A DNA stretch of 64,000 nucleotides from Akkermansia muciniphila. Its GTDB lineage: Bacteria; Verrucomicrobiota; Verrucomicrobiia; Verrucomicrobiales; Akkermansiaceae. The DNA is taken from NCBI RefSeq assembly GCF_040616545.1, contig NZ_CP156688.1:558001-622000 (forward strand), written 5' to 3'. The first letter of the stretch is position 1. Each line of letters opens with the position of its first letter. Shown here one piece after another: positions 56,898 to 64,000 of this stretch. The position numbers and the translations under genes were made by a program. The notes under the pieces were generated by a model that was not told where the DNA came from, made no database searches, and saw nothing but the letters and a program-made list of their open reading frames with translations.

Positions 56898-56930
56898 AAT
56901 TGAAGATATTAGCTTTCAACATCTTCAATT
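56898..56930. repeat. Perfect AT-rich inverted repeat downstream of the SGNH gene
   Basis: AATTGAAGAT / ATCTTCAATT ten-base arms with a 13-base loop, beginning about 20 bases past the stop. It lacks a T tract on the plus strand, so it may be a weak terminator or a protein site. Confidence 0.55.
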
Positions 56931-57098
56931 AAAAAATTCCCCCTCCTTTTCCCACCCTGGACGGCGGCGGCAGACAGCCGGTTCCGGGACTCCGGAAAGC
57001 CTGCCGCTTCCCTTCAGACGGCGGATTCGCCGGACCGTCCAGCCCCCTTCATCCCGGATATTCCAGTTCATCCCATTTTATTTGAGCAATTCCGACGC

Positions 57099-57578
57099 AT
57101 GAACGGTCTACAGTGCATGGAACAGAATAAATGCAAATCACCCGCATGCTGCCTGCTTGGCTCTTTCGCCACCAATACCAGCATGGACTTCGGCGTCCTG
57201 CTGCTGCGCCTGGGCGTAGGCGCAATGATGCTTGTGCACGGCATTCCCAAGCTGAGCATGCTCATCAGCGGAAACTGGGCCGCTTTCCAGGACCCGCTCG
57301 GAATCGGCAACTTTCTGTCCCTGCTCCTGTGCGTGGGCGCGGAATTCGGATGTTCCATCCTGATCTTCCTGGGCCTCTTCACCCGCCTGACCGCCCTCAT
57401 CCTGATCATTAACATGTGCGTGGCGCTCTTCCTCGTCCTGGGCCTCTCCGGCTGGGGCGCCCAGGAACTCGCGTCCATCTACCTGCTGATTTACCTGACC
57501 CTCTTCTACACGGGCCCGGGCAAATTCTCCCTGGATGCCTGGTGGCTCTGGCGCGACTGCAAAATAGAAGTGGAATAA
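57099..57578 (+). CDS. DoxX family membrane protein
   Basis: A 159-residue inner-membrane protein with four helices. Family features: LLLRLGVGAMMLVHGIPKL, EFGCSILIFLGLFTRL and SIYLLIYLTLFYTGPGKFSLDAW. DoxX proteins belong to quinone-linked electron transport or sulfur redox in some bacteria; the role here is unknown. The N-terminal tail has three Cys close together. Start at 57099 or 57117 is undecided. Confidence 0.85.
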   Translation: MNGLQCMEQNKCKSPACCLLGSFATNTSMDFGVLLLRLGVGAMMLVHGIPKLSMLISGNWAAFQDPLGIGNFLSLLLCVGAEFGCSILIFLGLFTRLTALILIINMCVALFLVLGLSGWGAQELASIYLLIYLTLFYTGPGKFSLDAWWLWRDCKIEVE

Positions 57579-57681
57579 AAAGGCCTCCTCCCGCCCGGCC
57601 TATGGCAAAAATACTTCTTTTTTCACTCGCCGCGGCAGGAGCCTTCCTCTAGGATGCTGGCACACCCAGTCCATCCGTTCA

Positions 57682-58683
57682 ATGTCCGGCAAATTAACCT
57701 ACAAGCAATCGGGGGTCGATACCAAAGAAGCAGCCGCTTTCGTATCCGACATCAGCTCTCACGTTAAAAGAACGCAAAAGCAGCGCTCCCTGCACCAGGC
57801 CTTCGGTCTTTTTGCCGCCGCTTATGACCTCAGCTCCTACAAGGAACCGGTTATCGTCACCGGATGCGACGGCGTAGGCACCAAGACGGAAATCCTGTTT
57901 GAACTGGACATGGTGGAAACCGCCGGCAAGGACCTGGTGGCCATGAACGTCAACGACATCCTTACCACGGGCGGGGATCCCCTCCTCTTCCTGGACTACC
58001 TGGGCATCTCCAATCTGGAACAGGAACGCACCCGCATCACCCGCCTGGTGGCCGGCATGTGCGACTATCTGGAATCCTGCAACTGCATTCTGGCAGGCGG
58101 GGAAACGGCTGAAATGCCCGGCGTGGTTCCGGAATCCATCGTGGAGCTTTCCGGCTTCTGCATCGGCTGCTGTGAAAAAAGCAAGCTGATTGATCCCAGG
58201 ACCGTCCGGCCCGGGGACGTATTCATCGGCTACAAATCCGACAGCTTCCATGCCAACGGCTGGAGCCTCATCCGCCGCATTCTGGAGGAAAACCCGGACG
58301 TAGTGGATGAAGAAGAACTCCGTTCCCTGCTGCAGCCCACCCGCCTGTACCATGACGTGGTGGCGGACATGCGCAGCTCCAACGTCATCCCCAAGGCCTA
58401 CGCCCACATCACCGGGGGCGGCCTTCCGGAAAACCTGGAACGTTTCCTGGGCGACTACGGCGCGGACCTCACCATCCCCTTCTGGGATAACCCCGCAGCC
58501 CAGAAAATCCTGAAGCACGCGGACCCCCAGGACCGCTTCAACACTTTCAACATGGGCATCGGCTGGGTAGCCATCGTGAAGCCGGAGGACGTGGAAGCCG
58601 CGTTGAAGGCAGGCCCCGGCGGCACGGTCATCGGCACGCTGAGAGAAGGCCGCGGCATTCATGTCAAGGTACAGGGCGAATAG
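57682..58683 (+). CDS. purM: Phosphoribosylformylglycinamidine cyclo-ligase
   Basis: Closes the imidazole ring of AIR in purine synthesis, using ATP. 333 residues, normal. Motifs: MSGKLTYKQSGVDTKEA, VTGCDGVGTKTEI, AMNVNDILTTGGDPLLFLDYL, CILAGGETAEMPG, SFHANGWSLIR and AHITGGGLPENL. Followed 66 bases later by purF, so these purine genes are neighbours though not overlapping. No Shine-Dalgarno. Confidence 0.96.
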   Translation: MSGKLTYKQSGVDTKEAAAFVSDISSHVKRTQKQRSLHQAFGLFAAAYDLSSYKEPVIVTGCDGVGTKTEILFELDMVETAGKDLVAMNVNDILTTGGDPLLFLDYLGISNLEQERTRITRLVAGMCDYLESCNCILAGGETAEMPGVVPESIVELSGFCIGCCEKSKLIDPRTVRPGDVFIGYKSDSFHANGWSLIRRILEENPDVVDEEELRSLLQPTRLYHDVVADMRSSNVIPKAYAHITGGGLPENLERFLGDYGADLTIPFWDNPAAQKILKHADPQDRFNTFNMGIGWVAIVKPEDVEAALKAGPGGTVIGTLREGRGIHVKVQGE

Positions 58684-58749
58684 AGACGGAGCCATTTCCT
58701 TGCAGCGGATACACCACACTTCACAGGACAATCTTTTCATCACAATCCC

Positions 58750-60669
58750 ATGAGCGATTTTCTTAAACACGAGTGCGGCGTAGCCGCCATTCGTCTGCTT
58801 AAGCCTCTCTCTTATTTTCAGGACAAATACGGCTCCACCCTCTGGGCGTTCAACAAGCTGCTCATCCTGATGGAAAAGCAGTACAACCGCGGGCAGGACG
58901 GCGCGGGTATCGGCTGCGTTAAACTGAACATGCCCCTGGGGCAGCCCTACCTGTTCCGCACCAGGGACGCCAGCAAGGACGCCCTGACTACCATCTTCAA
59001 CGGGCAAATCAAGAAGCTCAACAAAAAAGTCCGCCGCGGCCAGGTCAACCTGAAAGACGCGGAAGACATCAAGAACAATTTTGACTACGGCGGGGAAATC
59101 CTGATGGGCCACCTCCGCTACGGCACCTCCGGCCTCTTTGACGAAGGCTCCTGCCATCCCTACCTGCGCCGCACCAACTGGCCGACGCGCACCCTCATGG
59201 TGCTGGGGAACTTCAACATGACCAACACGCCGGAGCTGAACCAGCGCATGATTGAGCGCGGGCAGCACCCCGTCTTCGGCACGGACACGCAGACCGTCCT
59301 TGAAGAAATAGGCTACCATCTGGATGAAGCCCACACGGACCTTTACCGCGCCCTGCGTGACGGCGGCATGCCCGGACCGGAAATCCCCCACGCCATCTCC
59401 TCCCGGCTCAATGTCCAGGAAATCATTCATAACTCCGCCAAACAATGGGACGGCGGCTACGCCATCATGGGCGCCATCGGCAACGGGGACTACTTCTGCC
59501 TGCGGGACCCCCACGGCATCCGCCCCTGCCACTACCTCATCACGGATGAATACATTGCCGTGGCCTCCGAACGCGTTCCGCTGATGACCGTCTTTGAAGC
59601 GGAAAGCGAACAGGTGCAGGAACTGCCCCCGGCCCACATGCTCTCCATCAAGGCGGACGGCACGCATAACATCACGGAATTCACCACTCCGCTGAAGCCC
59701 ACGCCGTGCTCCTTTGAAAAAATCTACTTCTCCCGCGGGAACGATCCCATCGTGTACCGGGAGCGCAAGACCCTGGGCGCGGCGCTGACCCCGCAAATCG
59801 TGGATTCCCTGGAAGACCGCTTTGACAAATCCGCCATCACCTACATCCCCAACACGGCGGAAACCGCCTACTACGGCCTGCTGGAAGGCCTGCGCGTCTA
59901 CCGCCGCAAGCGCGTGCACGCCCAGCTTCTGGACGCCCTGAGAAACGGAACCCTTGATGAAAAGATGCTGGACAGCGCCATCCTGAAACGGTGGCCGCGC
60001 GGTGAAAAAATCGCCCACAAGGACATCAAGATGCGCACCTTCATCACGCAGGAGAAGAGCCGCGCCCAACTGGTCTCCCACGTGTACGACCTCACCTACG
60101 GCGCCGTGGGTCCGGAAGACGTGCTCGTCGCCATAGATGACTCCATCGTCCGCGGCACCACGCTGAGAAGGTCCATCCTCCGCATCCTGGGACGCACCAA
60201 CCCCCGGAAAATCGTCGTCGCCTCCACCGCTCCGCAAATCCGGTATCCGGACTGCTACGGCATTGACATGTCCGAGCTGGGGAACTTCATTGCCTTCCAG
60301 GCGGCGGTCTCCCTGCTCAAGCAGCACGGACAGGCCCGGCTGCTGGAAGATGTGTACAAGGCATGCAAGGAAGAACTGACCAAGCCCAGGGAAGAACGCC
60401 GCAACTGCGTCAAGGCCATTTACGAGGGTCTCACGGAAGCGGAAATCTCCCGTGAAATCACGCGCCTGGTCACTCCGCACGACGCTCCATGCCCCGTGGA
60501 AGTCATTTTCCAGACCATTGAAAACCTGCACGCCTCCATAGAAGGCCCGTGCGGTGACTGGTATTTCACCGGGGACTACCCGACTCCGGGCGGATACACC
60601 ACAGTTAATGTGGCATACATGCGCTGGTTTGAGGGTAAAGCGGGCCGTGCATACGATTTGCCCTTGTAG
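58750..60669 (+). CDS. purF: Amidophosphoribosyltransferase, long Bacteroides-type form
   Basis: First committed step of purine synthesis. 639 residues, longer than the ~500 of E. coli, as in Bacteroidetes homologues. Glutaminase domain starts HECGVAAIRLL, with the N-terminal nucleophile Cys9 after an eight-residue propeptide that must be removed. Other marks: RGQDGAGIG, GHLRYGTSG, and the PRPP loop AIDDSIVRGTTLRRSIL (about 457-475). The C-terminal extra region (about 500-639) ends RAYDLPL. Upstream of the ECF sigma gene by 33 bases. Confidence 0.94.
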   Translation: MSDFLKHECGVAAIRLLKPLSYFQDKYGSTLWAFNKLLILMEKQYNRGQDGAGIGCVKLNMPLGQPYLFRTRDASKDALTTIFNGQIKKLNKKVRRGQVNLKDAEDIKNNFDYGGEILMGHLRYGTSGLFDEGSCHPYLRRTNWPTRTLMVLGNFNMTNTPELNQRMIERGQHPVFGTDTQTVLEEIGYHLDEAHTDLYRALRDGGMPGPEIPHAISSRLNVQEIIHNSAKQWDGGYAIMGAIGNGDYFCLRDPHGIRPCHYLITDEYIAVASERVPLMTVFEAESEQVQELPPAHMLSIKADGTHNITEFTTPLKPTPCSFEKIYFSRGNDPIVYRERKTLGAALTPQIVDSLEDRFDKSAITYIPNTAETAYYGLLEGLRVYRRKRVHAQLLDALRNGTLDEKMLDSAILKRWPRGEKIAHKDIKMRTFITQEKSRAQLVSHVYDLTYGAVGPEDVLVAIDDSIVRGTTLRRSILRILGRTNPRKIVVASTAPQIRYPDCYGIDMSELGNFIAFQAAVSLLKQHGQARLLEDVYKACKEELTKPREERRNCVKAIYEGLTEAEISREITRLVTPHDAPCPVEVIFQTIENLHASIEGPCGDWYFTGDYPTPGGYTTVNVAYMRWFEGKAGRAYDLPL

Positions 60670-60693
60670 GGGGTACCTATTTTTGGGTATTCT
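60664..60693 (+). promoter_or_regulatory. Candidate promoter of the ECF sigma gene
   Basis: TTGTAG, 18-base spacer, TATTCT, ending nine bases before the ATG. Four of six matches in each box. Overlaps the purF stop. A near-leaderless transcript would result. Confidence 0.4.
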
Positions 60694-60702
60694 GCTACTA
60701 AT

Positions 60703-61302
60703 ATGTCGGGACCCATTGCATATACGACCCTGGAGGACACTGAACTGGTCGCCAGGGCGCGGGAAGGAGATTCGCGTGCTTTTGACGAACTAGTCATTCG
60801 TCACAGCCGCAAACTCCACGCCACCTTATACCAGATGACGGACAACTATGACGATGCTTACGACATCGCTCAGGAAGCGTTTTCCAAAGCCTACCGGGCC
60901 TTGCGCTATTTCAACGGCCAAAGCGCCTTTTATACCTGGCTGCATTCCATCGCCGTCAACCACGCCAGGAACTTCCTGAAAAAGAGGAACCGCAGGATGA
61001 CCTACAGCCTGGACGACGACGAGTACGGCGACCATACGGAAAAGGACATGAACATGGCTGATGAAACGGATGGAGCGGACCCGGAACGCCGCACCCATTT
61101 GAACGAACTTCAGCTCAAGATCAATGAAGCTCTGAAAAAACTTTCCACCAAGCACAGGGAAGTCGTTGTCCTTCATGATGTGAAGGGCCTTAACCATACG
61201 GAAATATCCGCCCTGCTGGGTATCTCCGAAGGAACGCTCAGATCACGTCTGCATTATGCCCACAAAGAACTGCAGGGACTGCTGGCAGAATATCTGAGTT
61301 AA
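60703..61302 (+). CDS. ECF-type RNA polymerase sigma factor
   Basis: Alternative sigma factor of 199 residues in the RpoE/SigW style. Region 2 is at about 20-90 (ARAREGDSRAFDELVIRHSRKLH, YDIAQEAFSKAYRALRYF, FYTWLHSIAVNHARNFLKKR), and region 4 is at about 140-190 (LSTKHREVVVLHDVKGLNHTEISALLGISEGTLRSRLHYA). A long linker with acidic stretch separates them. Followed by a single-pass membrane protein and a PDZ protein, the layout of an envelope-stress sigma module. Confidence 0.94.
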   Translation: MSGPIAYTTLEDTELVARAREGDSRAFDELVIRHSRKLHATLYQMTDNYDDAYDIAQEAFSKAYRALRYFNGQSAFYTWLHSIAVNHARNFLKKRNRRMTYSLDDDEYGDHTEKDMNMADETDGADPERRTHLNELQLKINEALKKLSTKHREVVVLHDVKGLNHTEISALLGISEGTLRSRLHYAHKELQGLLAEYLS

Positions 61303-61351
61303 CGGTGAAAAAAATATTGAACAACGGTTCCCCGGACCATGTCAAAATGCA

Positions 61352-61371
61352 TAGTCCTAGGTTTAGGACTA
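61352..61371. promoter_or_regulatory. Perfect palindrome between sigma and membrane-protein genes
   Basis: TAGTCCTA-GGTT-TAGGACTA: eight-base arms and a four-base centre, 38 bases before the next ATG. Could be an operator or a short RNA hairpin. Confidence 0.5.
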
Positions 61372-61408
61372 AAGCCCCAAACCTTTATTACACTTAAAAT
61401 CAACGACG

Positions 61409-61930
61409 ATGGATAAAAAATCCACAGAACATAATGAGGAAACTCTGGTCGCCATGCTGGCATCTTTTCGCAAGGAAGCCTGTTACCATGACAACTTTGA
61501 GGAAGATTTCCTCCGTAATTTTCATTTAAGAAAGGAAACCGATCCGGCTACCCATTCTGCTTGGAAATTGCTACTCGAACGCCTGGACAACTATCTGCAA
61601 AACTTTCGTGGTTGGCAGTGGGTCTACGCTTCCATGTCCATCGTGACATTGGCTGCGGTGGGCGTTATCATCGCATCCGGGAATATGGACGAACCTGCTG
61701 ATTCTTATGCTTCCTCCATCAAGGAGAAGGAAGAGATTCTCTTGAAGGAAAAAGCCGTTCCCGTAAGTAACGAAATTATTGAACAACCTTCAACCGAAGC
61801 CGTCTCCGCCGGACAACCTGAGTTTACCACCGGAGCGTCTTCACATGAAACATCGGCTAAAGACAATCAGCTGAACACTGATTCCAATACCGATAAAAAA
61901 CCGGTATCCCGCGTTCTCATTGAGATGTAA
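61409..61930 (+). CDS. Single-pass membrane protein, candidate anti-sigma factor
   Basis: A 173-residue protein. The N-terminal 70 residues are charged and helical (LVAMLASFRKEACYHDNFEEDFLRNFHLR), followed by one membrane helix at 71-90 (WVYASMSIVTLAAVGVIIAS) and a Ser/Thr/Glu-rich tail that would lie in the periplasm. The layout fits a membrane anti-sigma factor, and its place directly after an ECF sigma gene supports this. No named anti-sigma domain (zinc finger or RseA) is visible. Assignment is by context. Confidence 0.72.
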   Translation: MDKKSTEHNEETLVAMLASFRKEACYHDNFEEDFLRNFHLRKETDPATHSAWKLLLERLDNYLQNFRGWQWVYASMSIVTLAAVGVIIASGNMDEPADSYASSIKEKEEILLKEKAVPVSNEIIEQPSTEAVSAGQPEFTTGASSHETSAKDNQLNTDSNTDKKPVSRVLIEM

Positions 61931-61936
61931 CAATCC

Positions 61937-62812
61937 ATGATGAACCTGGCTCCGATATTGGCGGGCATAGCCGTTGCAGGCTTGATTTATCAAGCGGCGG
62001 CCGTGCCTGCCCCTTTTAAGGTGGAAGCCATTCCGCAACAGGCGGAAGGAGTGCCGTACACTGCCATGGCGGCACAGGTCGGAAAAGACCTGATCGCCTC
62101 CCTGATTCCGTACAGGGTTTTTAAAAACGGAGAGGTGGCCTACTATCTTGGCGACAAGGACACCCCGCCCCTGCAGGTATGGGCCCAGGAAAAACTCACG
62201 GGCCTGACCATCTTCAAGGTGGACGCCGCCCGGATCAGCGGAGATCCCGCCATCCTGGTGCCCGCCGGCACTCTCAGGCGCGGCGCGCGGCTTGCCTTTA
62301 CCAGCAACCGTAATGAACCCACGCTGGGAATTTATGTGGGCATGGAGCACTCCATAGGAGATACCAGCTTCCCGCTGCGCCTTGTCCGCGCCCAATTCCC
62401 CAAGCTGGCGGCTCCGCCCATCGGCCAGCCCTGCTATGATGCTGAAAACCGCCTGGTCGGCATCGTGCTGGGAGTTTCCCGCAGGGGAACGTGCCACCTG
62501 CTGCCCGCCCAGGCCATCTCCTTCCTGGCGGACCATCCGAAAGCCAAAAGGGTGCGGCTGGGATGCCTTCTGGACATCAATGCCTCCACCCCCGTCATTG
62601 AAGGCCTCATTAGCGGAGGCCCTCTGGCACGGGGAGGCATCCAGACCGGAGACATCCTCATCAGCATCAACGGCTCCCCCATCCGCAACTACGGCGACAT
62701 GCTGGACGCCACCTATTACCTTACGGGAGACAAGCCCCTGACTGTTGAAGTCATCCGCGGCACCCAGGTGGTAAAAAGCAAGGGCATCATCCCCACACAG
62801 GATGCCCGGTGA
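61937..62812 (+). CDS. HtrA-like PDZ protein lacking a protease active site
   Basis: A 291-residue protein with a signal or anchor helix (MMNLAPILAGIAVAGLIYQAAA), a trypsin-like beta region (about 45-195), then one PDZ domain (about 205-285: GCLLDINASTPVIEGLISGGPLARGGIQTGDILISINGSPI). The segment APPIGQPCYDAENRLVGIVLG stands where HtrA proteases have GNSGGPL, so the catalytic Ser is missing. It lies six bases after the candidate anti-sigma gene. It may sense envelope peptides or hold the anti-sigma factor rather than cut it. Confidence 0.82.
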   Translation: MMNLAPILAGIAVAGLIYQAAAVPAPFKVEAIPQQAEGVPYTAMAAQVGKDLIASLIPYRVFKNGEVAYYLGDKDTPPLQVWAQEKLTGLTIFKVDAARISGDPAILVPAGTLRRGARLAFTSNRNEPTLGIYVGMEHSIGDTSFPLRLVRAQFPKLAAPPIGQPCYDAENRLVGIVLGVSRRGTCHLLPAQAISFLADHPKAKRVRLGCLLDINASTPVIEGLISGGPLARGGIQTGDILISINGSPIRNYGDMLDATYYLTGDKPLTVEVIRGTQVVKSKGIIPTQDAR

Positions 62813-62925
62813 TGCGGAAACCCGCCTCCCGGGGAAATGCCGCGGAACCCGCTCGGCCCGGTTCAAAATCGGTCCGTGGCTTGTTTCAGGCTTGAACTCG
62901 GACGCCGGCGCACTTAAAAAAGGGC

Positions 62926-63294
62926 GTGCTTCAAATCGTCTTCAATAAAATCAGCGCTGCGGAAGTATCCAGCATCCCCACTTTGGAACAACTGGACCTG
63001 CTCGGAGACTTCCAGGTTTCCGAATCCACCCTGCAAACCCTGGATGACGCCCGCTTCGGCAAGATGGAAAAAGACGGCAAAATTCTTTACCGTTACGTAG
63101 CCAGGGACTACCGTATTTATTTTGAAGTCATTGAGGGCAAGGTAGTCGTCCACCGAGTCCTGCACGCCAACAGCCTGAATGATTTCCTGTTCCGCACCAA
63201 CATTTCCCCTTCTGCGGGGGAAGACGAAATCCTGAGCCAGTCCAAACACTTCTGGAAACTCATTGACGAAGGCAAAAACGCCTCCAAATCCTGA
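62926..63294 (+). CDS. RelE/ParE-like small protein
   Basis: A 122-residue protein from a GTG start. The middle and end (KMEKDGKILYRYVARDYRIYFEVIEGKVVVHRVLH) have the beta pattern of RelE/ParE-type toxins, where YRIYFEV matches the usual strand before the catalytic or contact residues. No antitoxin gene sits on either side: the PDZ protein is upstream and coaC 13 bases downstream. It may be a lone RelE-fold protein with a housekeeping role instead. GTG was chosen since the next ATG (about residue 47) would cut the first strands. Confidence 0.6.
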   Translation: MLQIVFNKISAAEVSSIPTLEQLDLLGDFQVSESTLQTLDDARFGKMEKDGKILYRYVARDYRIYFEVIEGKVVVHRVLHANSLNDFLFRTNISPSAGEDEILSQSKHFWKLIDEGKNASKS

Positions 63295-63307
63295 CCATTC
63301 CGACCCC

Positions 63308-63847
63308 ATGGCCTGCATCATCCTGGGCATCACCGGCTCCATTGCCGCGTACAAGGCGGCGGACATCGCTTCCGCCCTGGTTAAAGCCGGGCATGAGGTA
63401 CACTGCGTCTGTACGGCCAAGGCCCTGGAATTCGTCACGGCCCTCACGCTGCACACCATCTCCCGCAACCCTGTTTTCTCCTCCTTTGAGGATGAAAAGG
63501 GAGAATGGATCCCCCCCCACATCCAGCTCGCCCAGCGGGCGGACCTCCTGGTGGTGGCTCCCGCCACGGCAAACACCATGGCCAACCTCGCCCGCGGCTT
63601 CGCGCCAGACATGCTCAGTTCCCTTTACCTGGCCTGCCAGGCTCCCGTGCTCATCTGCCCGGCCATGAACGTCCACATGTGGGAACACACGGCCACGCAG
63701 CAGAATGCGGCCATCCTGAAGCAACGGAAAGGCCACCACATCCTGGGCCCCTGTGAGTCCGGCGTTCTGGCCTGCGGCGCGGAAGGAGCGGGAAAACTGA
63801 TGCCGGTGGACCGGATTGTTCAAGAAACGCTCTCCCTCCTGCCGTAA
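63308..63847 (+). CDS. coaC: Phosphopantothenoylcysteine decarboxylase, stand-alone
   Basis: Flavin enzyme that decarboxylates phosphopantothenoylcysteine in coenzyme A synthesis. 179 residues, which matches only the CoaC half of the usual fused CoaBC (about 400). Marks: GITGSIAAYKAADIASALVKAG (FMN site), PPHIQLAQRADLLVVAPATANTMANLA and the loop CPAMNVHMWEH. The CoaB ligase must be encoded elsewhere or outside the window. Start chosen at MACIILGITG; the frame upstream is not needed by the fold. Confidence 0.9.
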   Translation: MACIILGITGSIAAYKAADIASALVKAGHEVHCVCTAKALEFVTALTLHTISRNPVFSSFEDEKGEWIPPHIQLAQRADLLVVAPATANTMANLARGFAPDMLSSLYLACQAPVLICPAMNVHMWEHTATQQNAAILKQRKGHHILGPCESGVLACGAEGAGKLMPVDRIVQETLSLLP

Positions 63848-63913
63848 CGGCTGCGCAAAAATTACCTCCATGCCTGTTTATTGGTTTGCCCCGGGAGAAG
63901 TAAATCTTTTATC

Positions 63914-64000
63914 ATGGACATTATGAAAATGCTCCTCTACTTCCTTGGGACTCTCATGCTCTGTTCCTGCGGGCCGGACAGATACCCCGTCAGCTTCCAC
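63914..64000 (+). CDS. Lipoprotein, 5' fragment (3' end outside window)
   Basis: The first 29 codons read MDIMKMLLYFLGTLMLCSCGPDRYPV: a signal with lipobox LCSC and Cys19. The rest lies beyond the window. An alternative start is ATG at 63923. No family can be inferred from so short a part. Confidence 0.7.
   Translation, partial: MDIMKMLLYFLGTLMLCSCGPDRYPVSFH

Noticed and set aside
57694-60531. Open frame of 945 codons antisense to purM and purF
   Set aside because: Spans two well-supported genes on the other strand and shows no family motif; a product of codon bias.

Overview
The window is a chromosomal segment of a GC-rich, Gram-negative, glycan-degrading bacterium. Several features point to the Verrucomicrobia, most likely Akkermansia or a close relative. 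These are a secreted family 84 glycosidase, a sulfatase and a sialate O-acetylesterase; a PEP-CTERM tailed surface protein; a heptose pathway and outer-membrane barrels that imply an outer membrane; and open frames that usually lack a Shine-Dalgarno sequence. The taxonomic call is inference from gene content. There is no rRNA in the window, I recognised no tRNA, and I saw no phage, insertion sequence or CRISPR array.

Layout. 1-2.5 kb: a sulfonate/nitrate-type ABC importer (binding lipoprotein, ATPase, permease cut by the window edge). 2.8-7.2 kb: a membrane protein, the GH84 glycosidase and a small secreted protein. 7.4-9.9 kb: the ADP-heptose operon hldE-gmhA-gmhB. 10-15 kb: rpsU, hemL, a secreted ankyrin protein and an MFS sugar porter with a large inserted domain. 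15.3-25.2 kb: a zinc-ribbon/HEAT-like membrane protein, glnS, then the tight run ribBA-ribH-nusB-ftsY-rlmN, then dnaB. 25.5-33.5 kb: a PEP-CTERM protein, an isoprenylcysteine methyltransferase-like protein, cinA, pyk, a GNAT protein, two related outer-membrane barrels and a HAD phosphatase with a heptamer repeat at its start. 33.6-35.2 kb: rpsM-rpsK-rpsD. 35.3-39.7 kb: queG, then an ELM1-like protein, a glycosyltransferase and dprA joined by ATGA overlaps. 40-47.6 kb: a DD-carboxypeptidase, ychF and the glycine cleavage genes gcvT, gcvH and gcvP. 47.9-57 kb: a GYF/DUF805 protein, the sulfatase, a decayed secreted gene, a DEAD-box helicase, a VC0807-like membrane protein, the sialate esterase and an SGNH esterase with a lamin-tail-like domain. 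57-64 kb: a DoxX protein, purM, purF, an ECF sigma factor module, a RelE-like protein, a stand-alone coaC and the start of a lipoprotein.

How it fits together. The secreted enzymes (GH84, sulfatase, sialate esterase, SGNH esterase) suit removal of N-acetylglucosamine, sulfate and acetyl caps from host mucin-type glycans, and the MFS porter and sulfonate-type importer would serve uptake. Most other genes are housekeeping.

The least ordinary features are these: the ECF sigma / membrane protein / protease-dead PDZ protein module; bS21 carrying a Shine-Dalgarno while neighbouring ribosomal genes have none; added domains or tails in uS11, NusB and the MFS porter; the heptamer array next to a start codon; a paired palindrome ahead of the PEP-CTERM gene; a terminator with no assigned transcript near 40.8 kb; and a secreted gene broken by one stop and two one-base deletions.
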